64,000 nucleotides of DNA, from NCBI RefSeq assembly GCF_001983935.1, contig NZ_CP017641.1:3658001-3722000 (forward strand), written 5' to 3'. Below are positions 19,895 through 29,302 of this stretch, in pieces. The notes below the pieces were generated by a model. The model was given only the letters and a program-made list of their open reading frames with translations. It was not told the origin of the DNA and ran no database searches. A program made the position numbers and the translations under genes. This DNA is from Fuerstiella marisgermanici. GTDB lineage: Bacteria; Planctomycetota; Planctomycetia; Planctomycetales; Planctomycetaceae. Position 1 is the first letter of the stretch. Each line of letters starts with the position of its first letter.

Positions 19895-22800
19895 ATGAGT
19901 ATCTACAACTCGCAACGCCGATTCTTTCTGAGCGCGGCTGTCGCCGTCGGCTTTGCGGGACTGTACCTGCTGTTTCGTGCGGCAACGGCGCCGTACCTGG
20001 AAGTGGAACGTGAGCGGATGGAGGTTGTTGCGTCTCCGGTGGAGATGGAATCGATCTCAGCAGACGCTCGCGACGAAGCGACAAAATACTTCCCAGCCCA
20101 CTCGTGGGTCGCAGAATCCGGCAAGCACTTTCGAGATGCCGGACGCTACCTGTTCTGCAAGGACTTTGAGTTATCGGATGACCGACATTCGGTTGTTGTG
20201 CGTCCGGTTGCGATTCTGTGGCGAGCGGACAAAGACGATGTGCCGCTGACGATCGTCGCCGACAAAGCTCGACTAACAAGCGACACTCGATTCAGTGTGG
20301 AAGGTGGCGGGCTGGGCCGGATCACTGGTGGTGCGCTGTCCGGCAATGTGCAGATCCGAGGCCCACGAGGACTGGAGATCAAAGGCGGCACGTTTCAGCT
20401 TCATGAAAAGCCGATGCATCTTTCGACGGGTGAGCAGGTCAGCTTTCGGTTCGACGGACACCACGGGTTCGCGACCAGCGGCGTCGACATTTACATGAAT
20501 GGCACCAGCACCGATATCGAAACGCTGTCGGATCTCAGCAAAATCCATCTACTGGGTCGAGTTCGCTGCAACCTTGTCTTGCGGGGGCGACGGCCCAGCG
20601 ACGCGACTCAGGAATTGCACATCAATGCAGCTCGCGGATTCGTTTTCGACGTTCCCATGAAGACCGGAACATTCAGCGGGCGGTCCATCACCGGTGGCAG
20701 CTCGTCGTCCGGAACGGACGCTCAAAAACGCCCCCTCGTGCGCACCGAAGAAGTCTGGGTGAAACGCATCGGACCGGACGGCGCTGTCGACGAATTGATC
20801 TGTCCGGAACTGATGCTGAAGTTTCGCAATGAATACGATTCGCACACCGGCGAAGCCATCGCAGACACGTTAACGCTTGAGCACCTTCAGGCGTGGGGGC
20901 CTCGCGTCGAGATTTACTCACCCGAGCGACAGCTACAGATTCTGGCCAACGACGTCCGGTATTCCGTCGACAATCGGCAGATTGACATTCGCAATCGAAA
21001 CAATGACGGCGGCAACAAACAAAAGTACGTAATTCTGCAACAGGGAAGCACGGCAAAGGCAAACGCGAAGTCAACGAAACCGACCGGGACGGCCAAGCTG
21101 GTCGTGCCTCATTTACGCATGCTGCACACTCATGACGGCGACGTGCAACGCATCGAATGCAACGGCGCTGGCATTCTCCGCGGTACTCGAGTGGCCGCAA
21201 ACACGACCGATAAGGATGGTGGCAAGGATGGAAAAGTCCCCGACGCCGACGACCAACCGACTGAATTTGGAGCTCGCTGGGGCGAATCTCTGACGCTGCA
21301 AATCTCGCCCGATCAGATCACCCAGGATCTCATTTTGAAGGGTGGCGCCACCGTCGCAGAAATCAATCGCAAGGTTAGCCTGACCGCGGTCACCATCGCC
21401 ATGAAACTGTTCAGCGATGCGAAGGCACCGGTCGTTGCGATTCCAATTGTCGCGGGCTCAGAAGCGAAAAAAGAAAAGCCAACCGATCAACCGTTTATGC
21501 AGAGTCTACGGCCGGAGCGACTAACGGCTACAGGCAACGTTGTGATCAAATCGCCGGAAGGTGAAGGCCGATTACGTCAACAAATGGAGATGAAGTTTAA
21601 AGACGTAACTCCATCCGGCGAGGTTCAGACCGTCTCCGCCACCGAAGTCATTCAAGAGTCTGCAGCGTCGAAGGACAAAGCACCGACGGCTGATAAATTC
21701 TCCTTCGTTTCCGATTCGGCAGCGGCCGTGGTGCGACTGGATTCGTCCAGAAAAAGTCGCGGGATCCCGCCTTACACCGTCTGGCTGAATGGCGAAGTCG
21801 AGGTCGTCCGGAAATCAGGTGAGAGCAAAAACGATTTCACGGCGACTGGCAACCAGTTGCGAGTGGAAAGCACGACACCGCACGACCGGACGCTGCGGCT
21901 GTTCGGAGACCCGGCGCGCGTTGTCCGCGAAACGGGAAACATGCAGGGGGCTCGCATCGAACTGGATCTTGACGAAAATGATGGCCACGCCGAAATCCCG
22001 AGCAGCGGCAGCATTCGATTTGTCACGTCCAAAGGATTCGACGGCAGTGATCTGCCTGAACCCACGCCGATCGTGATCTACTGGAGTGACCGAGCGACGT
22101 TCAAAAAGCGGTCCGCCGATTTTCTTGGCAAAACACGCGTGGTGATGTCTGACGGGAAGACACAGGACGTCGAACTGCAGTGCATGGGCTTGACCGTTCA
22201 CTTTTCGAAGGACGTGTCCCTGGGACCGGAAGAAGATGGGGCGTTCGCAGCCGTCGTTTCGTCAACGTCAAACGCAAAGGAAGAAGAGAACCCGATTGAA
22301 CGCATTGAGTGCCACAACAAAGTGGAAGTAAACGTCGACGATTACGAAGGCGGCAGCGTAGTTGGGCGGCACAAGGCCCTGTTCGCCGACCTGAAAGTGA
22401 ACCTTCAAACAGGTGACTTTCACGCTCTTGGCTGGGGCTACCTTCAGTCGGTGTCGCCGGATAAAGATGGCAGCCTTCAGGGTTCGTCACCTGCAGCCGC
22501 GCGAGCCAACACGCCGTCACAGACGCGAGACACCGCGTTTGTGTTCCTGAAGGCCGAGTTCGTCGGCAGCATTTCGGGCAACATCGACCGCCGCGAAGCG
22601 ACGCTGTCTGACCACGTTGTTGCACTGATGTCGCCGGTTCGCCGTGTGGACGAACAGCCGAATCTTGAAGCGATCCCGACGGAAGAACTGCCAGAACGAG
22701 CGGGCATTCTTCGCGGTGATACGATTACGTTCGGAGCGATCTGGGGCAAGGGTGACAGGGCCACGTCGTTTTCCATGGACTGCCGCAAAAACGCCAGTCT

Positions 22801-23020
22801 GGAATCACGTAGCCTCGCCGCCAGCGCGGACGTGATCACTTACGACCATTCCAAAGAACAGTTCATCATTCGCGCAGACGGCCAGAACAAGGTGGATGTG
22901 AATCACCGAACCGGGCGTGCGGGCCGGTTCAATCGCGTGTCCGGCAGCCGCTTCGAATACTACCGCCAAACCGACCACCTCGAAGCCGACAAAATCGGTG
23001 GCCTCAACCTCACCCAATAG
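19895..23020 (+). CDS. Giant LptC/OstA-like LPS export protein
   Basis: A 1041-residue protein with an N-terminal signal-anchor (FFLSAAVAVGFAGLYLLFRA). A long beta-rich periplasmic region follows, with repeated OstA/LptA-like strands such as LSGNVQIRGPRGLEIKGGTF, ATGNVVIKSPEGEGRL and VELNVDDYEGGSVVG-type blocks. E. coli LptC and LptA are each under 200 residues, so this would be a large fused or expanded version of the periplasmic bridge. The start at 19895 begins the anchor; a GTG in frame at 19844 would overlap kdsD. Seven bases separate it from kdsD, so co-transcription is very likely. Family assignment is by pattern plus context. An RPT2 repeat begins 3 bases after the stop. Confidence 0.7.
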   Translation: MSIYNSQRRFFLSAAVAVGFAGLYLLFRAATAPYLEVERERMEVVASPVEMESISADARDEATKYFPAHSWVAESGKHFRDAGRYLFCKDFELSDDRHSVVVRPVAILWRADKDDVPLTIVADKARLTSDTRFSVEGGGLGRITGGALSGNVQIRGPRGLEIKGGTFQLHEKPMHLSTGEQVSFRFDGHHGFATSGVDIYMNGTSTDIETLSDLSKIHLLGRVRCNLVLRGRRPSDATQELHINAARGFVFDVPMKTGTFSGRSITGGSSSSGTDAQKRPLVRTEEVWVKRIGPDGAVDELICPELMLKFRNEYDSHTGEAIADTLTLEHLQAWGPRVEIYSPERQLQILANDVRYSVDNRQIDIRNRNNDGGNKQKYVILQQGSTAKANAKSTKPTGTAKLVVPHLRMLHTHDGDVQRIECNGAGILRGTRVAANTTDKDGGKDGKVPDADDQPTEFGARWGESLTLQISPDQITQDLILKGGATVAEINRKVSLTAVTIAMKLFSDAKAPVVAIPIVAGSEAKKEKPTDQPFMQSLRPERLTATGNVVIKSPEGEGRLRQQMEMKFKDVTPSGEVQTVSATEVIQESAASKDKAPTADKFSFVSDSAAAVVRLDSSRKSRGIPPYTVWLNGEVEVVRKSGESKNDFTATGNQLRVESTTPHDRTLRLFGDPARVVRETGNMQGARIELDLDENDGHAEIPSSGSIRFVTSKGFDGSDLPEPTPIVIYWSDRATFKKRSADFLGKTRVVMSDGKTQDVELQCMGLTVHFSKDVSLGPEEDGAFAAVVSSTSNAKEEENPIERIECHNKVEVNVDDYEGGSVVGRHKALFADLKVNLQTGDFHALGWGYLQSVSPDKDGSLQGSSPAAARANTPSQTRDTAFVFLKAEFVGSISGNIDRREATLSDHVVALMSPVRRVDEQPNLEAIPTEELPERAGILRGDTITFGAIWGKGDRATSFSMDCRKNASLESRSLAASADVITYDHSKEQFIIRADGQNKVDVNHRTGRAGRFNRVSGSRFEYYRQTDHLEADKIGGLNLTQ

Positions 23021-23023
23021 CCG

Positions 23024-23120
23024 TGTCGGTACGCACCGACGGGCGACTGGCGTGGCAGGCGGGTAAGCAGGACGAAGGCTGAAGCGCCGGCGGTGGTCAC
23101 AGTGGTCGCTGGGTGTGGTG
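23024..23120 (+). repeat. RPT2 repeat anchored at the stop of the LptC/OstA-like gene
   Basis: The element starts 3 bases after the TAG with the hairpin GTCGGTACGCACCGAC, continues through TGGCGTGG, and ends with the conserved block CTGAAGCGCCGGCGGTG and TGGTCGCTGGG. It aligns along its length with the reverse complements of 30571-30664 and 40547-40640. The hairpin end faces the stop codon in all three copies. Confidence 0.85.
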
Positions 23121-23172
23121 AGTGACGAACGCGAACGAGTTGGCTTATGCGGAGCGGCGGATCGAAGTTGAG

Positions 23173-24171
23173 CTACTTGACGGGGCCGTCCGCCGACTGA
23201 GCCATCCCAGCTTTCTTCCACGCGATGATGCTGTCCAGAATGTCATCCAGCGGCATTGTGGGACGTTGGCCGATTGTTTCCAGCAGGCGATTTGTGTTGG
23301 GCACTCGCCGCTGAACGTCTTCAAAATCGTCACCGTAGGCTTCGCCATAAGGAACAAAACGGATGTCAACCTTGGGGTCGACCTTTGCAATCACTCGCTG
23401 TGCCAATTCCAGAATCGACACTGCCTGATCGCTGCCGATGTTGAAGACTCGACCTTCCGCACCGTCTTCTTCGACCAATGCATGCACGCACTTGACGACT
23501 TCGTTGACGTGGCCGAAACAACGCACCTGCGAACCATCGTCATAAACCGTCACCGTGCCGCCGTTGAGAGCCGCTTCGACAAACCGAGGCACGACCATCC
23601 CGTAATTGCCAACCTGTCTGGGGCCGACCACGTTGAAGAAACGGCCGATCGTGACACCGAGGCCATACTTCTGAAAGTAAGCCAGCGCGAGGAATTCGTC
23701 GATCGCTTTTGAACAACCATAAGCCCAGCGCGGTCGGCTGGTCGGGCCCAAATGCAGGTCGTCGTCTTCGACCCACGCATCGCCCGGATGCTTGCCGTAA
23801 ACTTCACTCGTGGACGCCAGAAAGAACTTCTTCACGTTTCCGGACGCCGCGAATCGGAGAAGCTGTTCGGTGGGATAGATATTGGTCTCGATGGTGCGCA
23901 CCGGGTCGTCGGCGACCAGTTTCACGCCAACGGCAGCCGCCAGGTGGTAAATGATTTCGACACCGTGAACAACTTCCCCCAGCAACACGGAATCAGTAAT
24001 GGACCCCGTGCGAATCGTCAGGTTGGGATGATCGCAGACTGCGTCCAAATTGACGGCTCGACCAGTACTGAGGTTGTCCAGTACGACGACGTGATGACCA
24101 GCCTCCAGCAATCGTTCTGTGAGGTGACTTCCAATAAACCCGGCTCCGCCGGTGACAAGGCATTTCGCCAT
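23173..24171 (-). CDS. NAD-dependent epimerase/dehydratase
   Basis: A 332-residue extended SDR. It has the Rossmann motif [11 protein letters not shown], an Asp after strand 2 for NAD binding ([11 protein letters not shown]), a Ser-Thr block in [10 protein letters not shown] and the catalytic YGCSK. The sequence resembles bacterial UDP-glucose 4-epimerase and UDP-glucuronate decarboxylase-like enzymes ([10 protein letters not shown]). The exact sugar cannot be fixed. It would supply nucleotide sugars for surface polysaccharide, in keeping with the nearby envelope genes. It is convergent with the LptC/OstA-like gene, with an RPT2 copy between. Confidence 0.88.
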   Translation of the reverse strand: MAKCLVTGGAGFIGSHLTERLLEAGHHVVVLDNLSTGRAVNLDAVCDHPNLTIRTGSITDSVLLGEVVHGVEIIYHLAAAVGVKLVADDPVRTIETNIYPTEQLLRFAASGNVKKFFLASTSEVYGKHPGDAWVEDDDLHLGPTSRPRWAYGCSKAIDEFLALAYFQKYGLGVTIGRFFNVVGPRQVGNYGMVVPRFVEAALNGGTVTVYDDGSQVRCFGHVNEVVKCVHALVEEDGAEGRVFNIGSDQAVSILELAQRVIAKVDPKVDIRFVPYGEAYGDDFEDVQRRVPNTNRLLETIGQRPTMPLDDILDSIIAWKKAGMAQSADGPVK

Positions 24172-24695
24172 GAAACGTGCTTTCGTTGTGCGATTGGTCG
24201 TGGTGCGGCCGCCAAAGCGTCTTCACACCCATTTTATGAGGTGGCTGTGCTGAACTGTTGCGTGACTTTGGCGAGTCCTACGTTGAAAAACCACACTCCG
24301 GCAGAAGTTTCTACGCCATTCACGGCGGAAACGTGGCAGACAAACGTTTCATTCTGTTAACACGGCGGTTAACAAACTGTTTCACCTTTGGGCGCTATCG
24401 CTGGCAAGCCTTGAGCCTGCATTCTGGCGAGTCCTCGTCCGAGTTCGCCAATCCCGTGATTTTTTGCTGGTCGACAGCGTCTCGTGGCCCAATGTGGCAT
24501 TCCGGTTAGGGCAGTGGCACGGGTTGTGCTGGTTAGGACCTTTCGTCGCAGCAGACGCGATCATGCGGAAGGATTTGGTTTTGAGGGCCTAGTGCCTAAG
24601 GGCCATGCTGTCCGATCGATTGAGCCCGGTGGAAGGGCGTGGTCCGGAACGAAACCGGATCTGCATGGTCGCCGACGGTTTGTGGCGAGAGAGTA
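24172..24695 (+). ncRNA. Possible structured small RNA region ending in a strong terminator
   Basis: No protein gene is supported between two minus-strand genes here. Yet a 15-bp plus-strand terminator hairpin follows directly at 24696-24733. Upstream of it are several local hairpins, such as TGGCGA/TCGCCA (about 24433-24459) and TCCGG-AACGAAA-CCGGA (about 24642-24658). I could not match the stretch to RNase P, tmRNA, SRP or 6S RNA. The 5' end is unknown, so the boundaries given are those of the gap. Confidence 0.25.
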
Positions 24696-24733
24696 CGAAA
24701 GCTCGGCTTTTCTGAAAGCCGAGCTTTCGTTTT
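24696..24733 (+). terminator. Strong intrinsic terminator hairpin, plus orientation
   Basis: CGAAAGCTCGGCTTT (24696-24710) and AAAGCCGAGCTTTCG (24715-24729) form a perfect 15-bp stem with a 4-base loop, followed by TTTT. On the minus strand the hairpin is followed by TACTCTC, so the T-run favours plus-strand termination, though it may also stop the DHH transcript that ends at 24752. Confidence 0.8.
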
Positions 24734-24751
24734 GCGCGCTGCGAAGTGCGA

Positions 24752-25843
24752 TTACAAAACTTTCCCGGTCAGGCTGCCGACGATCTCTTTGCGTGAAATC
24801 AGCCGCGTCCCGCGTTTGCGATTGACCTTGCACGCCTTCAGCCAGCGTTCGCGCAGTTCGTCTTCCAGCTTCCCGGCGAAGTTGCGTTTGCTGATGTTGC
24901 TCACCTTCCCGCCCGCTCGATGAATGTGGCCGCCGCCAAAACCAAGTCCGTGCAGAGTTGCCTGGACCAATTCAGCCGCGCTATCCAATTCGTTTTCTGT
25001 GCGAACGGAACACAACAGATCATCGGCGATCGCCGCGCCGCAAAAGACCTGCTCAACACCTTCGCACCGAATCAGCAGGTCCGCCACTTCACCCACGATC
25101 TCCTGCCCTTCGGCTCGAGGCAGCAAGCAGAAAGCGGACTGGTCGTACAGAAACGTGTTTTGCAGCGCCAGCACCAGGTCTGCGAAGTAGCCACGGGGCA
25201 ACGGAGCGCTTTCGATTGCTGCCAGCCATTCCGGGTTGGCAAATCGGGTGAGCCACAGGATGACAGATCGGTCTTCGCGCGTGTGGCGAAATTCATTCCC
25301 GCAGGTTTCAGTTCGAATCGCGTACAGCAACGCCGTTGCCAGTCGTTCGCCGGGTTCAAGTTTCTGTTCGCGCAGGTAACCTGATGTCATGGTGGCGGAT
25401 GCAGCCATCCGCGGGCGAATATCAACAAATGGAATGTCAGGTTTGGAACCCGTCTGATGATGATCGATCACGGCCACGGTTCGCACATTGGGGCTGGTCA
25501 GCAAATGACCAGCGACCTGCAGACCGCAGTCGACCAAAATTGCGGCAGTGCGTTCCTGAGGCTGGAACTGCTGCATAAGTTCAATCGGCGGTTGAAGCAG
25601 ATTCATCATGTGACGATTTTCTGCACGCAGAATGTCGCCTCCTCCGATGAGTCTCGGCTGACGATCCAGCGATTTCCGTATCAGGCGGCAGACGGCCCAG
25701 CCGGCCGAAACAGCATCCGGGTCCGGGTTGTCGTGCGTGACGACGGCGATATGTTCGTAGTCCTTCACAACGTTCAGAAGTTGATCGGATCGAGTTTGCC
25801 TGGGTAAGGCCATGTTGGAAGTCACTTTCGCACTGGCAATCAC
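24752..25843 (-). CDS. DHH family phosphoesterase (NrnA-like nanoRNase/pAp phosphatase)
   Basis: A 363-residue protein with the DHH catalytic motifs: THDNPDPDAVSAGWA near the N-terminus, a conserved Asp in ILVDCGLQ, VIDHHQTG, and the C-terminal DHHA1 motif GGGHIHRAGG. Related proteins degrade very short RNAs, pAp or cyclic dinucleotide products using Mn2+. The GTG at 25843 overlaps the upstream gene's TGA by 4 bases (GTGA), suggesting coupling; an ATG at 25813 is an alternative start. The C-terminal tail is Lys/Arg-rich, and about 30 residues follow DHHA1. Confidence 0.85.
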   Translation of the reverse strand: MIASAKVTSNMALPRQTRSDQLLNVVKDYEHIAVVTHDNPDPDAVSAGWAVCRLIRKSLDRQPRLIGGGDILRAENRHMMNLLQPPIELMQQFQPQERTAAILVDCGLQVAGHLLTSPNVRTVAVIDHHQTGSKPDIPFVDIRPRMAASATMTSGYLREQKLEPGERLATALLYAIRTETCGNEFRHTREDRSVILWLTRFANPEWLAAIESAPLPRGYFADLVLALQNTFLYDQSAFCLLPRAEGQEIVGEVADLLIRCEGVEQVFCGAAIADDLLCSVRTENELDSAAELVQATLHGLGFGGGHIHRAGGKVSNISKRNFAGKLEDELRERWLKACKVNRKRGTRLISRKEIVGSLTGKVL

Positions 25844-27234
25844 GCACCAGCGCCGGTTCCGTTTTGATTGTCGTTAAAATCCTGCGCTGCGGGACTGTCA
25901 TCCAGCGTGACTCGGATACGTTCTGCGCGAGCTCCCTTCACGTCGAGAACTTCGGCCATAGCACCATCAAGCTGAATGCGGTCGCCCGATTCCAGAATCT
26001 CACCGTGCCGATTCATGAGTAAGCCGGAGAACGTGTCGACGTCGTCGTCCGATCGATACAGGTTCAGGACTTTTTCAACCACGTCAATCGGCGTGCCGCC
26101 CTGCACGATGTACTGGCCTGGTCCGTCAGGAACGATTTCAGGCGTCTCCAGATCAAACTCATCCTGCACCGGGCCGACAATTTGTTCCAGCACGTTTTCC
26201 AGTGTCACGATGCCGATGATGTTGCTGTATTCGTCCGCCACGAAAGCCATGTGTTGCCGAGTGCCCTGAAAATGTCGCAGCAATTTGCTGATCGGCATAT
26301 TTTCCGGCACCGTCTTGGGTGGGCGAGCCAACGATTTTAGATCGAAGTCGTCATCGTCCTTCTGTCCGATCAGATTCTTGATGTGGACAACGCCGACCAC
26401 GGTGTCCAGTGATCCGTCGCACAAAGGAAACCGCGTATGTCGCGACCGGCGAGCCTGGTCCAGACATTCTGGCAACGTTTGGTCAAACGTGAAGAATTCC
26501 ACATCAGCGCGCGGGACCATGACGCGACGGCAAATGGTGTCGTCGAATTCGAACACGGCATCGATCAGACGTTGTTCGCTATGAGTCACATCGCCATGAA
26601 TTCGGGCTTCTCGCAGAAGCGCACGGATTTCGTCTTCGCTGTGCGGCGCTTCGTGCCCAGCCCCCTCCACACCCAGACGTTTCAAAATTAGGGTCGTAGC
26701 CGCGTTCAGACTAATTAAAAGTGGATAAGACATGACGTAGAAAAACTTCATCGGCACTGCGCACCACAGAACCATTTGTTCTGGTCGACGGATCGCAAAG
26801 ATCTTCGGAGCCTGCTCGCCAATCACCAGATGCAGGCCGGTGATGAATGTGAACGCGATTGCGAATCCGATTGTGTGCAAAACGGCTTCGGATTCGACGC
26901 CGGCGTACTTTAGAACCGGCTGCACCAAATGAGAAAACGCGGGCTCACCTACCCAGCCCAGTGCCAGCGACGCCATGGTGATGCCCAACTGACATGCCGA
27001 AAGAGAATCTTCCAGGCGGTCGGCCAGCCATTTGGCGGTGCCGGAAAACGGCTTGCGCTGTCGCACCAGTTCTTCAATCTGGCTGCCGCGCACCTTTACC
27101 AGAGCGAACTCGGCGGCGACGAAAAAGCCATTCAACGCCACCAGAAAAATGGCGAGGGCCAACATCAGGACATTGGAAAACGCAGACGCCGACTCAATTT
27201 CGGCAATCCAAACGGACATTGAAAATTCGCTCAC
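25840..27234 (-). CDS. CNNM/CorC (hemolysin C-like) family membrane protein
   Basis: A 464-residue protein with an N-terminal DUF21/CNNM domain of several membrane helices (LMLALAIFLVALNGFFVAAEFALV is the first). A pair of CBS domains follows (about 215-335; RRVMVPRADV marks the start), then a CorC_HlyC domain at the C-terminus (about 350-440). The family is linked to Mg2+ or Co2+ efflux and divalent cation homeostasis, not haemolysis. It starts with GTG at 27234, or with ATG at 27219. It is coupled to the DHH gene by a 4-base overlap. Confidence 0.9.
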   Translation of the reverse strand: MSEFSMSVWIAEIESASAFSNVLMLALAIFLVALNGFFVAAEFALVKVRGSQIEELVRQRKPFSGTAKWLADRLEDSLSACQLGITMASLALGWVGEPAFSHLVQPVLKYAGVESEAVLHTIGFAIAFTFITGLHLVIGEQAPKIFAIRRPEQMVLWCAVPMKFFYVMSYPLLISLNAATTLILKRLGVEGAGHEAPHSEDEIRALLREARIHGDVTHSEQRLIDAVFEFDDTICRRVMVPRADVEFFTFDQTLPECLDQARRSRHTRFPLCDGSLDTVVGVVHIKNLIGQKDDDDFDLKSLARPPKTVPENMPISKLLRHFQGTRQHMAFVADEYSNIIGIVTLENVLEQIVGPVQDEFDLETPEIVPDGPGQYIVQGGTPIDVVEKVLNLYRSDDDVDTFSGLLMNRHGEILESGDRIQLDGAMAEVLDVKGARAERIRVTLDDSPAAQDFNDNQNGTGAGA

Positions 27235-27414
27235 GAAGGGGACGAGAATCGAGCCAAATTATGGCCTCAGCCCCTATAGCGTAGCAAACCAGGTCAGCTG
27301 GCGTGACGCTGGCGACGGCAAAAGCCCGATCTTTACGGCACAACTGGCTCGGGCGATGGCGAATTGGAGTCGCAGCCGATTTGGGCGATTCTGGTGCGAC
27401 GCGAATCAAGCGTG

Positions 27415-28275
27415 TTATCTTTGGACGTGAAAATCCATCACTCGCGGTGCGTCGAGGATCGGCTTTAGGATCTCAACGAATGCTTCGTGTGCCGGGTGAG
27501 GCAGGTAGACGGCTCGCCCTTCTTCAGAATCAAAGCTGACCATAAATGCGTGTGTGAAGCCGGCGGCATGCGTTTCCGGGCTGTTGTTCTTGCCCCATTC
27601 GAAAGCTTTGATCGTGTCGATTTTCGAAGGCAACGCGGCGAACCCTTCCTCTACTTTCTGGATATCCTCTTCTGAAGCATCGTCTTTAAAACGGAAGAAG
27701 ACGGCGTGCTTCAACTCCTTGTCCAGCTTTGGCTGATCAGCTTTGCCCCAGTAGTCGATCACAAAAACTTTGTCCATGTGGGGCCGCAGCACGTCGCCGA
27801 ACGCCTTGTGATCTTCATGCGGAAGATAAGCGGCTCGACCAGCTTCATCTTTGAATGTCAGCAAAAAACAATGGGTGAAGCCATCGTTCAGGCCTTCCGG
27901 GCTGTTGTTAGTGCCCCATTGAAAGTCAGTGATCTCGCTGATCTTCGAAGGTAATTCCCGAAACGCATCGACAACGCCTGCGATGTCGTCCTCGCTGCTG
28001 TCTTCCTTAAACGAAAAGAAAACCGCGTGCCGCAAAGCCTTGCCTTCTGGTGCAGGAGGATACTGGGGACTATCTGCTGGCTGCATGTCGGCTTTTTCAT
28101 CGGCAGAAGATGGAAGATCTTCAGTGGCAGGACTGTCTGCAACGGTCGATTCGCTGGAAGCGTCGCCTCCATCAGCACACCCAACCGGAAGCACTAAAAT
28201 GGCGGCTGAAAAAGCCAGTGACAGTGGCAACAAACGAAGTAGCCGCGTGCAAGCGGACGACGGGACAATGCTCAT
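27415..28275 (-). CDS. Secreted protein with two tandem Dabb (stress-responsive barrel) domains
   Basis: A 286-residue protein. An N-terminal export signal (LLRLLPLSLAFSAAILVLPVGC) ends in a Cys, so it is probably a lipoprotein. An acidic linker (about 34-78) is followed by two copies of the Dabb alpha/beta barrel domain: about 82-178 (LRHAVFFSFKEDSSEDDI) and about 188-285 (LKHAVFFRFKDDASEEDI). Both share the W-G-x-N-N-S-P-E block and the LPHxxH-x-AF motif. Dabb domains usually dimerise, so the tandem copy may fold on itself. Function in bacteria is mostly unknown. AGGAG precedes the ATG. Confidence 0.88.
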   Translation of the reverse strand: MSIVPSSACTRLLRLLPLSLAFSAAILVLPVGCADGGDASSESTVADSPATEDLPSSADEKADMQPADSPQYPPAPEGKALRHAVFFSFKEDSSEDDIAGVVDAFRELPSKISEITDFQWGTNNSPEGLNDGFTHCFLLTFKDEAGRAAYLPHEDHKAFGDVLRPHMDKVFVIDYWGKADQPKLDKELKHAVFFRFKDDASEEDIQKVEEGFAALPSKIDTIKAFEWGKNNSPETHAAGFTHAFMVSFDSEEGRAVYLPHPAHEAFVEILKPILDAPRVMDFHVQR

Positions 28276-28364
28276 TGAAAGACGCTCCTGAAAGGAAAAG
28301 TCACAATATGGCAGCCCGGAAGGAGACCGTCAACCGGCGTCCACTGCGCGATGTCTGTGTGCGC

Positions 28365-29153
28365 CTATTTTTCAGCAACCTGGCTTTCCAACACCCATGG
28401 CGGAGTCTGACTCCAGCGGACGTTGAGAATCTTTCCGCTGCTGCTGATTTGAGCGATTCCGCGATAGAAGTCCTGAGCGCTTGTCTCGGCCGGCTGCTGG
28501 TACAACACAGACTGCGCCCCTGTTGCTTTGTCGCGGCTGACCCAAACCGTTTTGGCCCGCAAGCTGCCTGCTCCGTGATCCGGGGAAGAATTCGATGACG
28601 TGTCCTCACCTTCGTAGTCGCGCAACCGTTGCTCCAGCAATTCGCGCTCGAGGAACGGCGAGTATTCAAGCTTCGGCGTTGCGTTATTTCTGTCTCGCTT
28701 CTCAAAAGGCGGGGCGGCATTGATCTCCAGCGCCGCATTGTGCCGTCGGCGCGGGATTTCCGGCATCATGTCGATGACGATTTCTTTGTAATGAATTCCG
28801 CAGTTGCCAAGACACGGGATGTGGTAGATGCGATACCCGTACATCTGGCGAAACCGGTGATAATACTCCCGCTGAACTTCCGGCGACTGACGCATGTACC
28901 ACCGCAGGTAGGGCTTCACTGTCGAGTTGTACTGGCGATCGAATCGGTAATCGAACGGTTCTTCGACCTGTGCATTGCTCGGCAGGCTAACTCCGGTGTA
29001 CGGCACAGCGATCGCGGAATCAGAGTGACTTGAGTACCCAGAAGTGATGCTTCCAGTTGGCAGCATGCCCCCGTAATCCTGTCCACTTACGGGAAGGCAC
29101 GCCGCCAATAAAACGAGGCTGGCTAGATACGAAACCGGAAACAGTCTAAGCAT
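28365..29153 (-). CDS. Secreted hypothetical protein
   Basis: A 262-residue protein with a clear signal peptide (LASLVLLAACLPVSG) and a GGAG ribosome site 7 bases before the ATG at 29153. The mature part has a Tyr/Arg-rich middle (YLRWYMRQSPEVQREYYHRF) with two cysteines in HIPCLGNCGIHYKE. A charged region and a C-terminal beta-type segment with WVSRDKATGAQSVLYQ follow. I do not recognise a family; proteins like this seem to be planctomycete-specific (inference). It lies 89 bases downstream of nothing obvious and is probably its own transcription unit or part of the minus-strand run. Confidence 0.6.
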   Translation of the reverse strand: MLRLFPVSYLASLVLLAACLPVSGQDYGGMLPTGSITSGYSSHSDSAIAVPYTGVSLPSNAQVEEPFDYRFDRQYNSTVKPYLRWYMRQSPEVQREYYHRFRQMYGYRIYHIPCLGNCGIHYKEIVIDMMPEIPRRRHNAALEINAAPPFEKRDRNNATPKLEYSPFLERELLEQRLRDYEGEDTSSNSSPDHGAGSLRAKTVWVSRDKATGAQSVLYQQPAETSAQDFYRGIAQISSSGKILNVRWSQTPPWVLESQVAEK

Positions 29154-29302
29154 GAGGTCACTCCGTAAAGTCGCAGGGATGCAGTGCCTTTCGCTCGACA
29201 GATAGCTTCACCTGTCCGAGTACTCGGCAGCCCGCTACCGCAAATGGTAGTTCGCAGCACTCCTCCCAATCAACCCAAACCTTCAAATCCTCACAAACGC
29301 CA

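Noticed and set aside
19575-20279. 234-residue minus-strand frame
   Set aside because: Antisense to kdsD and the LptC/OstA-like gene; Arg/Ser/Pro-rich composition of a shadow frame.
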